64,000 bases of DNA. Source: Utricularia gibba. Taxonomy: Eukaryota > Streptophyta > Magnoliopsida > Lamiales > Lentibulariaceae. Below, one piece after another: positions 1-11,341 of the stretch. Under the pieces are notes generated by a model. That model searched no databases. It had not been told where the DNA came from and saw only the letters and a list, made by a program, of their open reading frames with translations. How positions within the stretch are numbered: position 1 is the stretch's first letter; every line of letters begins with the position of its first letter. The stretch is from assembly GCA_002189035.1 (NCBI GenBank), contig NEEC01000013.1, forward strand, positions 2,976,001 to 3,040,000, given 5' to 3'. The position numbers were made by a program, and so were the translations under genes.

Positions 1-155
1 ATAGACCCAATAGCAGCGTATGTTGTTTTGTGAGTTACTTCGGCCAGGGCAGTCTATGCCTTGGTTAGTTGGTTGCTTCAATTTGTTTGCTTTCAGGGTG
101 GCTTTTGATTCTCACAAGCACTTGAATTGTATGCTACTGTTTTTGTGCAGAGGAA

Positions 156-2194
156 ATGGATATGATGGCTGGAAAAGATGCCGAGCTCCAGCAAGAGGGT
201 AACAAACCAGTGAATTATCAGAACATCACCAATGCTTCAATGGCTTCAGTGGGAAACACAGCGATGGATTTATCTGCTTCTTCAGCTGCTCCAATGATTG
301 ATTCATTTGGACCTTTCGTATGGGAGCATCGTTTGGATGCTCCGAACTTTGGCTACTCCGATATGAACTTTCATGATGCTGCCACTTCTATTAGTTCTCC
401 TTCCATAAGAGCTGATATGGGACTACACCAAGATCTGGCTTTCACAAAGGACATTCCTCAACCGAGTTTTCCCACTATTATGTCTCAGAGGGTACCTCAT
501 CTTCCAACTGATTCAGATTTCATTGAACGAGCTGCGAGGTTGTCATCATTCGGAGGGACTTTTGCACAAATGTTGATCCCTTTTCCTCATCCTCAGTCGA
601 TGAATCCGTTTGCTTTGAAACCAGCGACTGGAATGCAGTCCCAAAGGGATGAAAAAGACGTAGCTGAAGATCGAAAATTTCTCAAGAATGGTACCACTTG
701 TGGAAGCCTTTTTGTGAAGCATTTCGATGAGGCAAAATGTGGAGCTGGTGTTTATGGAAATGAGTCTGATGATGCTGAACATAGCCAGGAGAGGCAGCTG
801 AACGACATGGAGGAGAATTCGATTCCAAAAGGACTCGACTCTAAAAAGAAAAGGAAGCATGCTGAACAGGTTTACATTGTTCATCATTCATCAGATATCA
901 TAATGCTTAATATTTTAGTAGAATCCACACAATCTGATGAAAATCCGCAAAGAATAGAGTAGCATTCGATTATGCAGTGAGTCAAATACCTTGGTTTTCC
1001 AGGATAAAAATAAAGAAGCTGTGAAGCTAGAGTTTGAAAGAAAGAAGGAAAGTGAGGACACAAAACCAATCGGTGGGAAAAATCTAACCACAACAAGTGC
1101 CTTTGGAGGCAAGCATGCCAAAACTCAATGCTCAGATCTTCCAAAAGAAGGTTATGTTCATATTAGAGCGAGAAGAGGCCAGGCAACGAACAGCCATAGT
1201 CTTGCCGAACGAGTGAGGATCCCTCAAACTTGAACATTTGTTAAAGAAGGCTGTATTCATTCATATTTCCAATATAATGCAGGTAAGAAGGGAGAAGATC
1301 AGTGAAAGGATGAAGTTTCTTCAGGACCTTGTGCCTGGTTGTAATAAGGTATGAAAATCATCATGTACGTTAATTTAATCGTGATAGATGAGTTAAGCTT
1401 TTGCTCCAAGGAACTCATTTCAAACCAGTTTGACAACTCGTTGAACCTAAAGTGGTCAGCTTTCAGGTTCAAAGAGAAATTTGGTTTATGAAACAAATTG
1501 ACGAAACACATGTTGTTTTAACTGATGTCCAAGTTTTCAGGTCACTGGCAAAGCTGTGATGCTTGATGAAATTATCAATTATGTTCAATCACTACAGCGA
1601 CAAATTGAGGTGCTGAACTCTTCCAAACATTTAAGGCATCAGCTTATCTTGTCATGAATTTGAGATGAAGATAGCTGTCTTTACTAGTTCATCACTGCTC
1701 TGTTTCAGTTCCTATCGATGAAACTCGCCACCGTGTATCCTCATATGGACGTTAACCTTGAAGAATATGCATCCAAAAATGTAAGAATCCATGTTTAAGC
1801 ACTCCCAACAAGTGATTTCCCTTGCTTTGTTATGGTTCGACAGGTGTGAGGTGCGCTATCTTTGCAGGGATTTCAAAGCCACTCTGCGGAAGCTCCCTTT
1901 CCTGCTGCACTTCACTCCCCACAACACGGATTAACGCAGATGGGAACTTCGCCCTTAATCATCCGAACACCGATGAACCTTCTGCCTGATTTAGAATGTG
2001 GATCACTCAGAGAACCTGCACCCCAAGTAATATTTCCTCTATGAAATTGGAAAAAATGCGTTTTGGATTACCATTTTAGAGCCATATACATACAGGTACC
2101 GAATGTGTGGGAAGATGAGCTTCACAACATTGTACACATGGGACTTAACTCGAGTGTTCCAAGTAGCCAAGATGTAAAAGGATCATCTCATTAG
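156..2194 (+). CDS. bHLH transcription factor, bHLH49/ACE-like (subfamily XII)
   Basis: Exons 156-869, 1003-1212, 1283-1348, 1541-1609, 1709-1780, 1868-2026 and 2096-2194 join in phase to about 462 codons; every junction is GT-AG. The bHLH domain spans exons 2-5 and starts at [19 protein letters not shown], with the H-E-R residues typical of E-box/G-box binding, then helix 2 [20 protein letters not shown]. The N-terminal half is long and low in structure, with the family [13 protein letters not shown] block. This matches bHLH49/74/77-type proteins, nuclear factors that promote cell elongation and are countered by IBH1/AIF-type repressors (family knowledge). The start ATG lies 5 bases after a splice acceptor (149-150), so a 5' UTR intron reaches to or beyond the window edge. 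The exact paralogue among bHLH49/74/77 is not resolved. Confidence 0.93.
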
Positions 2195-2992
2195 CTGATC
2201 AGCATCGCCTTCCAACTTGCGATGCCTTGATGGTCTCCATCGTCTGATACGCCATGATCCTCTCATACTCAAAACTTTCACTCATCAAGCTAAAGCCAGC
2301 AACAGCTCAACAAGCAAGCCTTGCTTCTGAGCATTGGGGAAGAGTTAGTGTTTGTGATTGCTTGCCCGAACATGATAGACGCTGTCTAGCTAAGCTTTAA
2401 GTAGTGTTTGGAAGATAAGCTTGAGGCATCTGGTTCATGCAAGAGTTATTGGCAGGAAGAGGATCACAGAAGTGTGCATATATTATTGAATGTACAAGTT
2501 TATGCAGCATTATCATTCTTTCTTTGATTGTCTTGTCATGCAATGCCATTTATCACTTTTTAAAAACAAAACTAACTCAAACATTAGAACAGAATGCCAT
2601 ATCCATTGAACAGAATATCATAGTGCAGTTAACGCTATTTATAATGTAGAATGTGACAGAACCTGATAATGTCGGTTGGACTTGTTAAGATTTTTGTGAG
2701 ATTTATTACTATCAACAAGAAGAATATTTATAGAAATGTATCATCTTTAGCAAGGGACCGGACCAGCTCATCGCTGCCGGTAGACCGTGGAGGTCAGGAG
2801 CTGGTGCTGCGATGGCTGGCGCATTTTGATAAACTTTTGTAGCTTACTGTTGATTTCTATGATACTTCCGCCGGATATTTTCTGCTTTTCACTGCGAAAT
2901 AGTATTTAAATTTTGTAGGGTGTATTTTTTACCGGAGTCTCTGCGTTGTCCGAGTGAAAAGAGTCTCCATTGGGGGAGAAACACGAAAAGAA
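2195..2992. other. Spacer: 3' UTR of the bHLH49-like gene and upstream region of the BIM-like gene
   Basis: About 800 bp with no convincing ORF. The sequence is mildly AT-rich. The last 100 bp before 2993 are probably 5' UTR of the next gene. No repeat or transposon signature was seen. Confidence 0.6.
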
Positions 2993-5189
2993 ATGAAGGC
3001 TGGGAAGAATCATCAGGAAGAGGAAGAGGACGAGGATGAAGAATTTGGCGGGAAGAGAGACATAGATGTCATCCATCAACGAATCCCAGCAGAGGTTTTG
3101 TAGACCAACTTTTTGTTCCCTTAACAGTTTGCGCGAGCTGAATCCGTGATGACCCACCTTTTCTTTTTTGATATTTCTCCTTTCTGTGGATGGGGAGGAG
3201 GGTGGAGGGTGATTTTGTAATGTGACTAGGTGTAAGCTTATGAACTTTTGTCAGATGGAAAAAGCAGCGGCAAGGCGAATGTCACAAGGTCTAAACACTC
3301 TGTCACGGAACAGAGGCGACGGAGAAAGATAAACGAAAGGTAGTGAAATTTTGTATAACTGGCAAGGTTGGTGACCTGAAATTTTATGTTTTGCGTATTC
3401 CTTTGATGTTAGCTGATGGCGTACTTCTTGCTGGAAATTCCATGGATGCCATAGGCTAGAAGTAACAATTGCTATCCATGAATGAAAAATGAAGTCTTGG
3501 TGATGCCTCTTATGTATTGGCTGAAGAAATCCGCCAAGATAGCCCGTTGTGGCCTTCTTCAAGAAGGAGATCAGCATGCATATTTGTGCTTCTATACCTG
3601 CCACATTTTACATAAGTCTCACGGGCTTCTTCATCTGTTATGCTTTACCTATCTGCATGCTTATCTCCTATTGATTTTCTTTCGGGCTGTTTGTTGAGTT
3701 CTATTGTGAAGTTTGGTGCAGAAATTCTTATTTTTGGTATATTTCAACTCTCTTGATTGCAATGGATGAATGCAATTTCCCATTTAAGTTTGCTACCACA
3801 CTTGATCAGCTAAAGAAACTTTGTTTTTCTTGTGCTTCAGATATCAAATACTGAAAAGGCTTATACCTGACAGTGATCCGAAGAGAGACACTGCATCATT
3901 TTTATTAGAGGTATAATGCTATTTCCTTTTTTTTTAGTTTTGAATGTGGTTCATTAAAAAATGAATTTACAACCATTGTATTCAGTGGGCTGCATTGTCT
4001 CTCGTGAGATCTGAATGTGTATTGAAATTAGTAGTTTCCTGGTTCCATAATCTGAATGCTGATCATCATTCTTAGGTGATTAATTATGTGAAATTTTTAC
4101 AAGAGAAGGTCCAAAAGTACGAGGGGTCATATCAAACATGGAGTTCAGGGCCTACAAAGTTGATGCCCTGGGTAAATTTTAGCATGTGTTTCATTTTCTT
4201 TTTTTAATTTTGTTGGTCATAAATGTATGTTGATCTCCTTCAAATTTATCTTCAGCCAACTGACTTTTTTTTTTTGTTTTGGAAAAGAGAAACAGTCACT
4301 GGCCTGTCCATAGTTTTGTTAGCGAGTCACAGAATTCTGCATTGAGGCATTCGGTTCAGCAGAATTCTGTTGAACAGGAAGCACATTGTGGGTCCCTGGA
4401 CCAGGAAACCGAGCTATCTAAAAGTTCGATGGGCATCCCATTGCATCTGCATACCAACTTGCCATACCCCATTTTGAATAATAGTGCTTTTTCCAATGTT
4501 TTAGATGGTCCTCCTCCAGATGGACCAACAGGATGGCCTAGCTATTGTGATGCACTAAACCACCAAGGTGAGCTGAAAAATGAAGGGGGAACCGTTAGTA
4601 TCTCCAGCCTTTACTCACAAAGGTGAGCTTTTGTATCCATTTGAGGAAAATTTTATTCCAAAAGGTAGATTGCTGGGACTCTTTTTCGTTCATTCTCATT
4701 ATTTTTAAAATCCTGTCGTGCAATTTCATTTGCATTGTTATCTTCACCACATGAGCTGTCTATTAAAATCATTCAACAGTTGTGGCACAAAATCATCAGG
4801 CTGTTAAAAGCATTTAATAATTGTGAATCTTGCACTGTACTTAGTTTTTTTCTGATCACCGTTTCCTAAACCACGGCCAGGTTGTTGAATTCATTGACTC
4901 AAGCCCTTCAGCTCACGGGTTTGGATCTCTCTCAAGCCACTGTGTCAGTCAAGGTCAATCTTGGGAAGCAAGTGGATAGAAGTTCTATGACGAGGATAAG
5001 TCCCAAGGTAGGTAATGTTAAAATACAACAAGGTGTGTGTCCTTAACTGAAACTCCAATGTGTCTGTCTACTGCTAAATTCCAGGATCATGGTATTCCTT
5101 TGATGCCTGGTGGCCAGGCTGTCGGAAACTTTGAAGAACCTGGTCAAGGTGAAGATGTGGATCGAAGTAAAAAAAGACAGAAGGCATGA
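2993..5189 (+). CDS. BIM-type bHLH transcription factor (BES1-interacting MYC-like), with a one-base frame break in exon 1
   Basis: Exons 2993-3094, 3255-3339, 3841-3910, 4076-4171, 4288-4622, 4881-5007 and 5085-5189. The diagnostic block [20 protein letters not shown], then [20 protein letters not shown] and [19 protein letters not shown], identifies the BIM1/2/3 group, which partner BES1 in brassinosteroid-regulated transcription (family knowledge). The C-terminal exons carry [20 protein letters not shown], also typical of the group. Exon 1 begins with the expected [18 protein letters not shown] acidic start, but that frame does not feed the bHLH frame. The bHLH frame needs the end of exon 1 read as HPSTNPSR. 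Summed exon length is 3n+2, one base short of open. All later exons are intact. Either a reference indel or a recent lesion would explain this. Confidence 0.88.
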
Positions 5190-5544
5190 GAATCTGTATG
5201 CTTCGAGTTCATGGTGATCCTCGTGTTGTATAATAATTGACCACTGCTTGCTATGGACATGGTTGATCCATGGGTGTCGGTGGTATGAACAATTGAGAAA
5301 TCCTTATGGGTGTTGTTGTTTATTCTTCTCTGTTAAAATCACAAAGTTGGATTCCTCGGCTTCCAGTCAATTCTAATCCAAACTTGATTCACTGTTCGGC
5401 TAGTAATGCGAAGTTGAAGATAGTTATGGGTAAATATTACCCAACAAAAAAAGTGTAGTGTATACCTGCAAAATCCATTGCAAAGGAGAAGAATATCTTG
5501 TTGTATGCATTTGCTATGTGTGATGAAGTGATGATAATTGTAGC
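5190..5544. other. Convergent 3' regions of the BIM-like and gar2-related genes
   Basis: About 355 bp between two stop codons facing each other. It should hold both 3' UTRs. No ORF or repeat of note. Confidence 0.6.
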
Positions 5545-6934
5545 TTAGAATCTACAGCATAACAGGCCTGATCTCCAACCTTTTTGTTTTCGGAAATGCC
5601 TCCTATCTGCTTTTGCCATCCTAGCCGGGCTGCTGTTCCACTCGGATTGTAATCTGTCAAGAGTACGTCAAGGAAGACAGACACGGCGTGGTGACAAGAT
5701 CAACAAGAAAAATATGCTTACATTGGGAAGGCGAAGGACCGGGTACTGGCAGTGCTAGCATCTGACCGGTGAGAAAGGCTCCCAGAACGTGGGATAGAGC
5801 CTGGAGGAGGTGATGAAGTCGAAGCAGAGAAGCTCGCCTCTCCCTCATCATGTAGCAACTGGCTGGAAAGTGAAACACTTTCCTTGTTTCTAACTTCATT
5901 TTGTGGCAATGATACACCGTCGACTTTTCTCCAGCTTTGGCTCAATGTACTACACAAGTCCCCTTCTCCTATGCCGTTTTCAGTTTTGCTCTCAAGAGAG
6001 GGAGGATTGCTTTTTGAATCAAGTTCACCCTCGGAATATGATGCATTGCATGCTACTCTTGTATCGGAATCAGCAGTTTGTTTGGTGATGTCTTCATCTA
6101 ATGCAATATTCTTGTTTAACGGCATGGAAGAGTTGAAATTGAAAGTAATGCTTTCACTCCCCACCTCACTTTTGTAATTGTGACCAGCACCTTCAAAATG
6201 GTCATTTGGAACTCCAATTTCATGTAAAGATGGAGTAGAACCCTCACAAGCAGGCATTTCATGAGAAACCTGTGGATGCTCAATTAATCAGGATCTTCAC
6301 TAATTTCAGATATTGCAATAAGTTTGGCTTTTTGCATGTTACCTGAGGTTTTCCTCCACAACTTAATCACTAAAAATGCAAGAACAAGCACAATCGAAAT
6401 CAGATCACCAATGTTGAATGATGCATTGAAGGTAAAGCTAACCTTATCAGGTGGTTCTGCGGTGAACTCATCATTCTTCAGTTCTCTTTCCCTGACTGTA
6501 TCAGATATTAGATTACTTCCCCCACCCGAAATCGAATGGTTTTCTCCCTTTGCTTCCGATGGAGTCGCAGTCGAGCTCTTGGTGGATGAAGCCTCCTCAG
6601 CTTGGTGATGGACTTCATAATGGGAAGTGTCATCCTTGAGAGTCTCTGTCACATTTTCCTGCTTCCCAGTCATTATTTCATCAACTTCATTCTTGTTCAG
6701 AACCTCCATCCCAAGTTCAGAATGCAGGACATTTTTATCAGTGAAAATTGAGTCTACTTTAGATGCTTCAATCTCATCTCTAGACTCTCCCCTGTTTATA
6801 TTTCCAGAATCATCGCCAGCATTTGCATCGATGGCTACGTAATCTTGCGTATATCCCAGAGATTGGGGATCGATCTCCTTGCTCAAGGCTTCAGACCCAT
6901 AAAATGATCCTTTCTGATTCCTCTTCATGGCCAT
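5545..6934 (-). CDS. Plant gar2-related protein with conserved C-terminal block
   Basis: Proposed exons (from the start) 6934-6443, 6269-5722 and 5653-5545, all phases consistent, about 382 aa. The protein is acidic and Ser-rich, without a catalytic domain. The last part is a strongly conserved plant-specific block: SGSLSHRSDASTASTRSFAF, then LQSEWNSSPARMAKADRRHF, ending GLLCCRF. Proteins with this end are annotated '18S pre-ribosomal assembly protein gar2-related'; their role is not established. The start chosen is MAMKRNQKGSF, 18 nt after the start of the exon at a clear acceptor (CCGCAG, about 6945). The donor after codon 164 (AAG|GTTAGC) is only moderate. Reading on instead gives a hydrophobic tail ending at 6284 (see findings). 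Confidence 0.75.
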
Positions 6935-8284
6935 ACTTCCCCTGCGGCACCAAAGACGGACAGACACCACACTCAAAAGAGTTAGATCAAAAACAAGTCC
7001 GAGAAATCCTCCATTTTTATGACAAACATGAGACAAAGATATGGCAAAATCTATATACAATCAACAGCGAGAAGAAGCAGCATCACAATCAGTGATCTAA
7101 GGAAGTGTGACGCCAACTCATGATCAACGACTCCCGATCACATTTCAGAGAAACTAAAATCATCATCATAATGATATACGATAGATCACCAGCGAAAAGA
7201 AATCCCAACAGCTTAAATACTGGAAACAGGAAAACCGTTCACGAATCACGAGAGCCCCCCCACTAAGATCTCAACAAACTTCCATTCCATACCCGTCGCC
7301 ATAAAAATATCAAACCCGAGGTAAGTAAATACCCAGCAATTCCCTCCGCTCACTGCGACGATTACACAAACACATTAGCTGCATATAAATACATCTCAAG
7401 AGCGAAAAAAGGGTATTATGAGCCAGTGTCAACCATCCCAATGGTCAACCCCTGAACCCATCATAAACTATAGAACAGAATAATGTGGCTGCCCACTTCA
7501 AAGTTGACGCTTTTTTTTCCCTTTCTGCTGATCCAACACAACACGCTGGCAGTACATTTGCAGGGCTAACGATGAAATAGCCAGTCTAGTCGTTGGTGAA
7601 GTGAAAGTCAACTAAAAGGAGTTCCAAGAAAATCATGTACAGGCTTCGTCGTTTCCTTGTTGAGGAAATTAATGTCGCTTGCTGATCAATGGGAAGATAA
7701 ATGGGCCGGTGCGTGCAGCCCAATAGTGAAGACTGGGCCCCAGGCCTCTTCATGTAACCGATCCTTTTATCACTTTTTACATATTTGCCCCCGAAGTTTC
7801 AATTTCTTTGAAATTAGATAACTGGTTATCAAGTATTTGATATAATTTTTTGTAATTGAATTTATAGAAAATGTTTTCCAAATAATATTATTCTTAGTAT
7901 CTTGATATTACGAAAGCCCACATAAAAATGTTTAACTATTACTCATGTATTAAATAACAAAAATGTTCAATTAAATATTAATTTTCATTAAATGCATAAA
8001 TTAGAGTGCAAAAAATTAAGATTTCATGTTTTACTCAATGTACTACTTTGAAGCAATGCTCTGTTCATTCTTATGAGAAGTTGCATGCCATTAAAATTTT
8101 CTGGTGTTTTTTTTTTCTCAGAAGACACAACAATGATAAAGAACATGCCCCTCTTCGATCCAACACTCCCTGCCGTGCACAAGATTGGACAACATGAAAA
8201 AAAAAAAACTAGGTTCTGGCATTGGCATCACATCACAGCACACCACATTGTCTGAAACAGGTCTCCAGAAAACGTGCTTCAACC
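6935..8284. other. Upstream region of the gar2-related gene and downstream region of CRC
   Basis: About 1.35 kb. The part next to 6935 probably holds a 5' UTR intron and leader. 7770-8060 is strongly AT-rich. Short ORFs here have no recognisable content. Confidence 0.5.
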
Positions 8285-9275
8285 CTAAGAAGAGTTGCTC
8301 TGAGTCAATGACTTGTAGGAAAAATGAGTGAGAGAGATAAGTGAAGGAGCTCTAACATTTTTGCTGCTGCTGGAGACTGAACCATCTGATGAACTTGGGA
8401 TGTACCTAGCCCACTTTGGAGAAGAAAAAAAAAGAAGCTTAGTGTGTTAATTGCTTTCCTGGAGTCGAAAACCGGTTCCGCTTACGTTCTTTGCTGCAGT
8501 GCTGAAGGCCTCTCGGTGAGGTATCTCGGGATGAGCTGCTTTGATGCGCTGTATCTCCTCTCTGGAAAATGGTGTCAAAATTTTAAGGTTTCTTGTTTTA
8601 TTTACAGGGTATTGTCTAGGGAGAGACGTACTTCATGAAGCGATTGTAAGCGGAAGGGAGGCGGTGCTTCTTCTCCGGAGCTGAAAATGGGGTGGAAGTG
8701 AACTGTTGGAAATGGTAAAGAGGATCGAAGATGTAAATGGTACGTTCATACGTTTCACGACGAACTGCGCTTTCGGAGACGGCGGATCGGTCGATATAGT
8801 TAAGGAAGTTGAAGAAGAGGCCTTCTTGAAATCACTGCCCAAACCCTACGTGCAGAAAAGAAAAAGGTGAACGACATTAATAACTAACTCACAGCAGGTT
8901 GCAAGGTTTACCTGATGGGCAGAAGGTTGATGGTGATCATTGGGAGGAGACTTGGTAGTCAGGAATGAGAGATTGCCGCAGTGCCCACACTTCACAGTCA
9001 CAGTTTCCATCAATCTCTTATAAGGAATCCCAACCTAAACACATGTAAATCAAACAAATCAAATTCATTCATCCTCTGCTTGTTCATGTGTTTGTGTGGC
9101 AGCAGTTTTTGAAGAAGCCCTAGAAGGGAAATTGTCAAAAAGCAGAGGAAAAAAAGCAGCTGTACATGGCAATTAGTTGTTTTAGGGTTTATACCGCAAG
9201 AATGGTGTTGCAGAAGTTGCAGCGCACATAGCAGAGATGCTGATCAGCAGACTGCTGGGAACCAGAATGCTCCAT
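8285..9275 (-). CDS. CRC: CRABS CLAW/DROOPING LEAF-type YABBY transcription factor
   Basis: Six short exons (from the start): 9275-9195, 9034-8912, 8845-8752, 8680-8632, 8561-8486, 8413-8285. All are GT-AG and in phase, giving 182 codons plus stop, close to the usual CRC size of about 180 aa. The N-terminal C2C2 zinc finger reads [16 protein letters not shown] followed by [16 protein letters not shown]. The YABBY domain reads [20 protein letters not shown] with [20 protein letters not shown]. The linker FKKASSSTS and [12 protein letters not shown] is CRC-like rather than FIL/YAB2-like. CRC controls carpel polarity and fusion, floral meristem termination and nectary formation (family knowledge). 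No exon is long enough to stand out as an ORF. A TATA box lies about 45 bp upstream of the ATG. Confidence 0.94.
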
Positions 9276-9315
9276 GGTGAGGTGAAATCTATGAGGAAGA
9301 CGAAGAAGGGAAGCA

Positions 9316-9325
9316 CTATTTATAG
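9316..9325 (-). promoter_or_regulatory. TATA box of CRC
   Basis: On the - strand the sequence is CTATAAATAG, about 41-50 bases upstream of the CRC start codon, which predicts a short leader of roughly 15-20 nt. Not confirmed by transcript ends. Confidence 0.6.
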
Positions 9326-10930
9326 CCTAGGAATACAGAGAGAGAAAGACAGAAGCAGAAATCAAGGGTTTTCAGAAGATGTTGGGAGACAAAGCGAGGT
9401 CTACATGAAAAACAAAGTAGGAAATGAAGATTAGAGTTTTGGATTTGTGGTCTATAGCTATGCAAACTTGGTGATGAAATACGCACACACAAGAAAAAAA
9501 AACTGAATCAAACTCATCCCCTACTTGTCTCATAAGCACTACAAGATCCCATGAACTCCCCATGTTGGATACTCAAAACATATCAGTGTTAAAAACGTTA
9601 AGGTTTATCATTGAATCCGCATGGTGGTTTGACTATAGAACTCTAGTTTTCAAGAAGGCAACTCTTGATCTTTATACTACGAGGAAAATTCAGGTCGAAG
9701 CAGGTCCATGGGCACACACTGCCTGCGTTCTCATACCAACTTCTCAATGAAGAAGAGAAGCGTGAAAGATGACACAGACTTGTGCACTCGTGCAGTTTGT
9801 GCTGCGCATCGAACATATCAGTGAAGTATGAGAAATTTGCAAAAGGAAAAAAGAAGACAAGAAGCAAGATTCGAGATGATTGTCCGTATGATTCGAGCAA
9901 TCAAATCTGGTTTTCCCAAAGCCATTTTCGTATCATCGTATGGTCTTTGCACCACCTCTCCTCGAACTGCGACCCTTGCCACTCTCATCTCAGTCAACAT
10001 GAGCAATAAAATAAATCCAAAATCAACCTAATATTTCTAACCACAGCTTTTTCTCTTTTTACTCATGTGTTTTTGCCACTGTCAAATGTTATTATTCCCT
10101 CTGATGTAGCTCCCTAAGAACACAATCTAACAGCTCATATCCCATAGTTTTACTAACTCACGAGTGCGAACCCCCCAAGCATCACTACACTGCAGAGATG
10201 AAGGTGGGATGTGACTCCTCCATGACTAGGGTGAAAAAAACAAGCTTTTCACTTAAATCTCGACAGTTTCCTGTGTAGTGTAAACCGAATTCAACCCTCG
10301 TCCTTGCCCTTTCTCTCTGTCTTTTCAATTCCACCTGAAACGAAACAAAACAAAACAAACCCATCATTCCAAAACGCCAAAAATGATCGCATATTTGAGG
10401 CAGCAGAGAGAGAGATGGTTGGTGGTAAGGCAATAATAATTGTTATTTATATTTTATTATCAGAGTATGCATTTATTTGTTCTGGGGTTTTTGCATGGAT
10501 TTGGACACCATCATGTCATCTATGCATCAGGGTTCTGGGTATCTCTTTCGGGGAATTCGGACATGACTTGTCCTTGAATCCCTTGCTACTCCTGTCTTGC
10601 TGTGGATGGAATCTCCTTCTCCATCGATCCTCAAACCTACGTGGTGTCTGAATGCGCTAGTGGGGAAATTGTTTTTAATTCCACATATTAATCTATTTAA
10701 ATCCCAGTTATTCTCATTTAAAAAAAAAAAAAAAAAGCATAGAAATGAGTACAAGTACGGCCTGAGCCACTTGGACTTCGGCATGCGCTTTGGGCTCCAT
10801 ACATGGGCCCACCGAGTACTGTAAAAGGGAAGGCCCGGAATCGCTCAAAGGCCCATATCCGACCCAATTGAAGAAATTAAACCCGACGGGCAGCAGCAGC
10901 CGCAAGTGGTGTGAAGGAAGAAGACCCTGA
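9326..10930. other. CRC upstream region and intergenic DNA
   Basis: About 1.6 kb upstream of CRC (which reads leftward) with no supported gene. ORFs at 9643-10433 on both strands are short and overlap one another. A poly-A tract lies at 10721-10737. CRC promoters in other species carry MADS-box (CArG) sites; no site here could be placed with confidence by eye. Confidence 0.4.
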
Positions 10931-10933
10931 TCG

Positions 10934-11341
10934 GTGCATTCCCCTCCCCCCTGCAAAATCAATTCCTCTTCCTCCGGAACCCTAACCCCTGATTTCTTCT
11001 GGTTTCGCGGAGTCATCGGGCGGGGGATTAGAGCCGGCGGGTACTGGCGCTTCCCGAAGTCGATGGAATGGAACCGTGACAGCAGCACCGCCTTGTTTAT
11101 CAGAGCAGGACCACTTTTCTCCGGTGGGAGTCTCGTTACAAGAGTGGAAGTTGGTCTGTGGAGGTTGCCGGTCAAATCCGGAGAGCACTTATTAGCCATC
11201 AATGACCAACTTCTCAATGCAAATAATGAACTCCGAAGTTCAATTACTCAGTCCGCCCCGCGCCTCAGCACCAATAACAAAGTTACAAATATTTGCCATC
11301 ATTTCGTGTTCTATAAAATAATCAATTTTATTTTTAAATAA
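10934..11341 (+). other. Unassigned open frame, possible gene remnant
   Basis: A 135-codon open frame in a GC-richer island (10930-11250) within AT-rich DNA, with an internal ATG at 11061 (MEWNRDSSTALFIRAGPLFS). The antisense frame is also open. No domain was recognised. It could be a leader exon, a decayed exon or chance. Confidence 0.2.

Noticed and set aside
10714-11217. 167-codon - strand ORF
   Set aside because: It overlaps an open + strand frame, has a poly-Phe end from a poly-A tract, and shows no domain.
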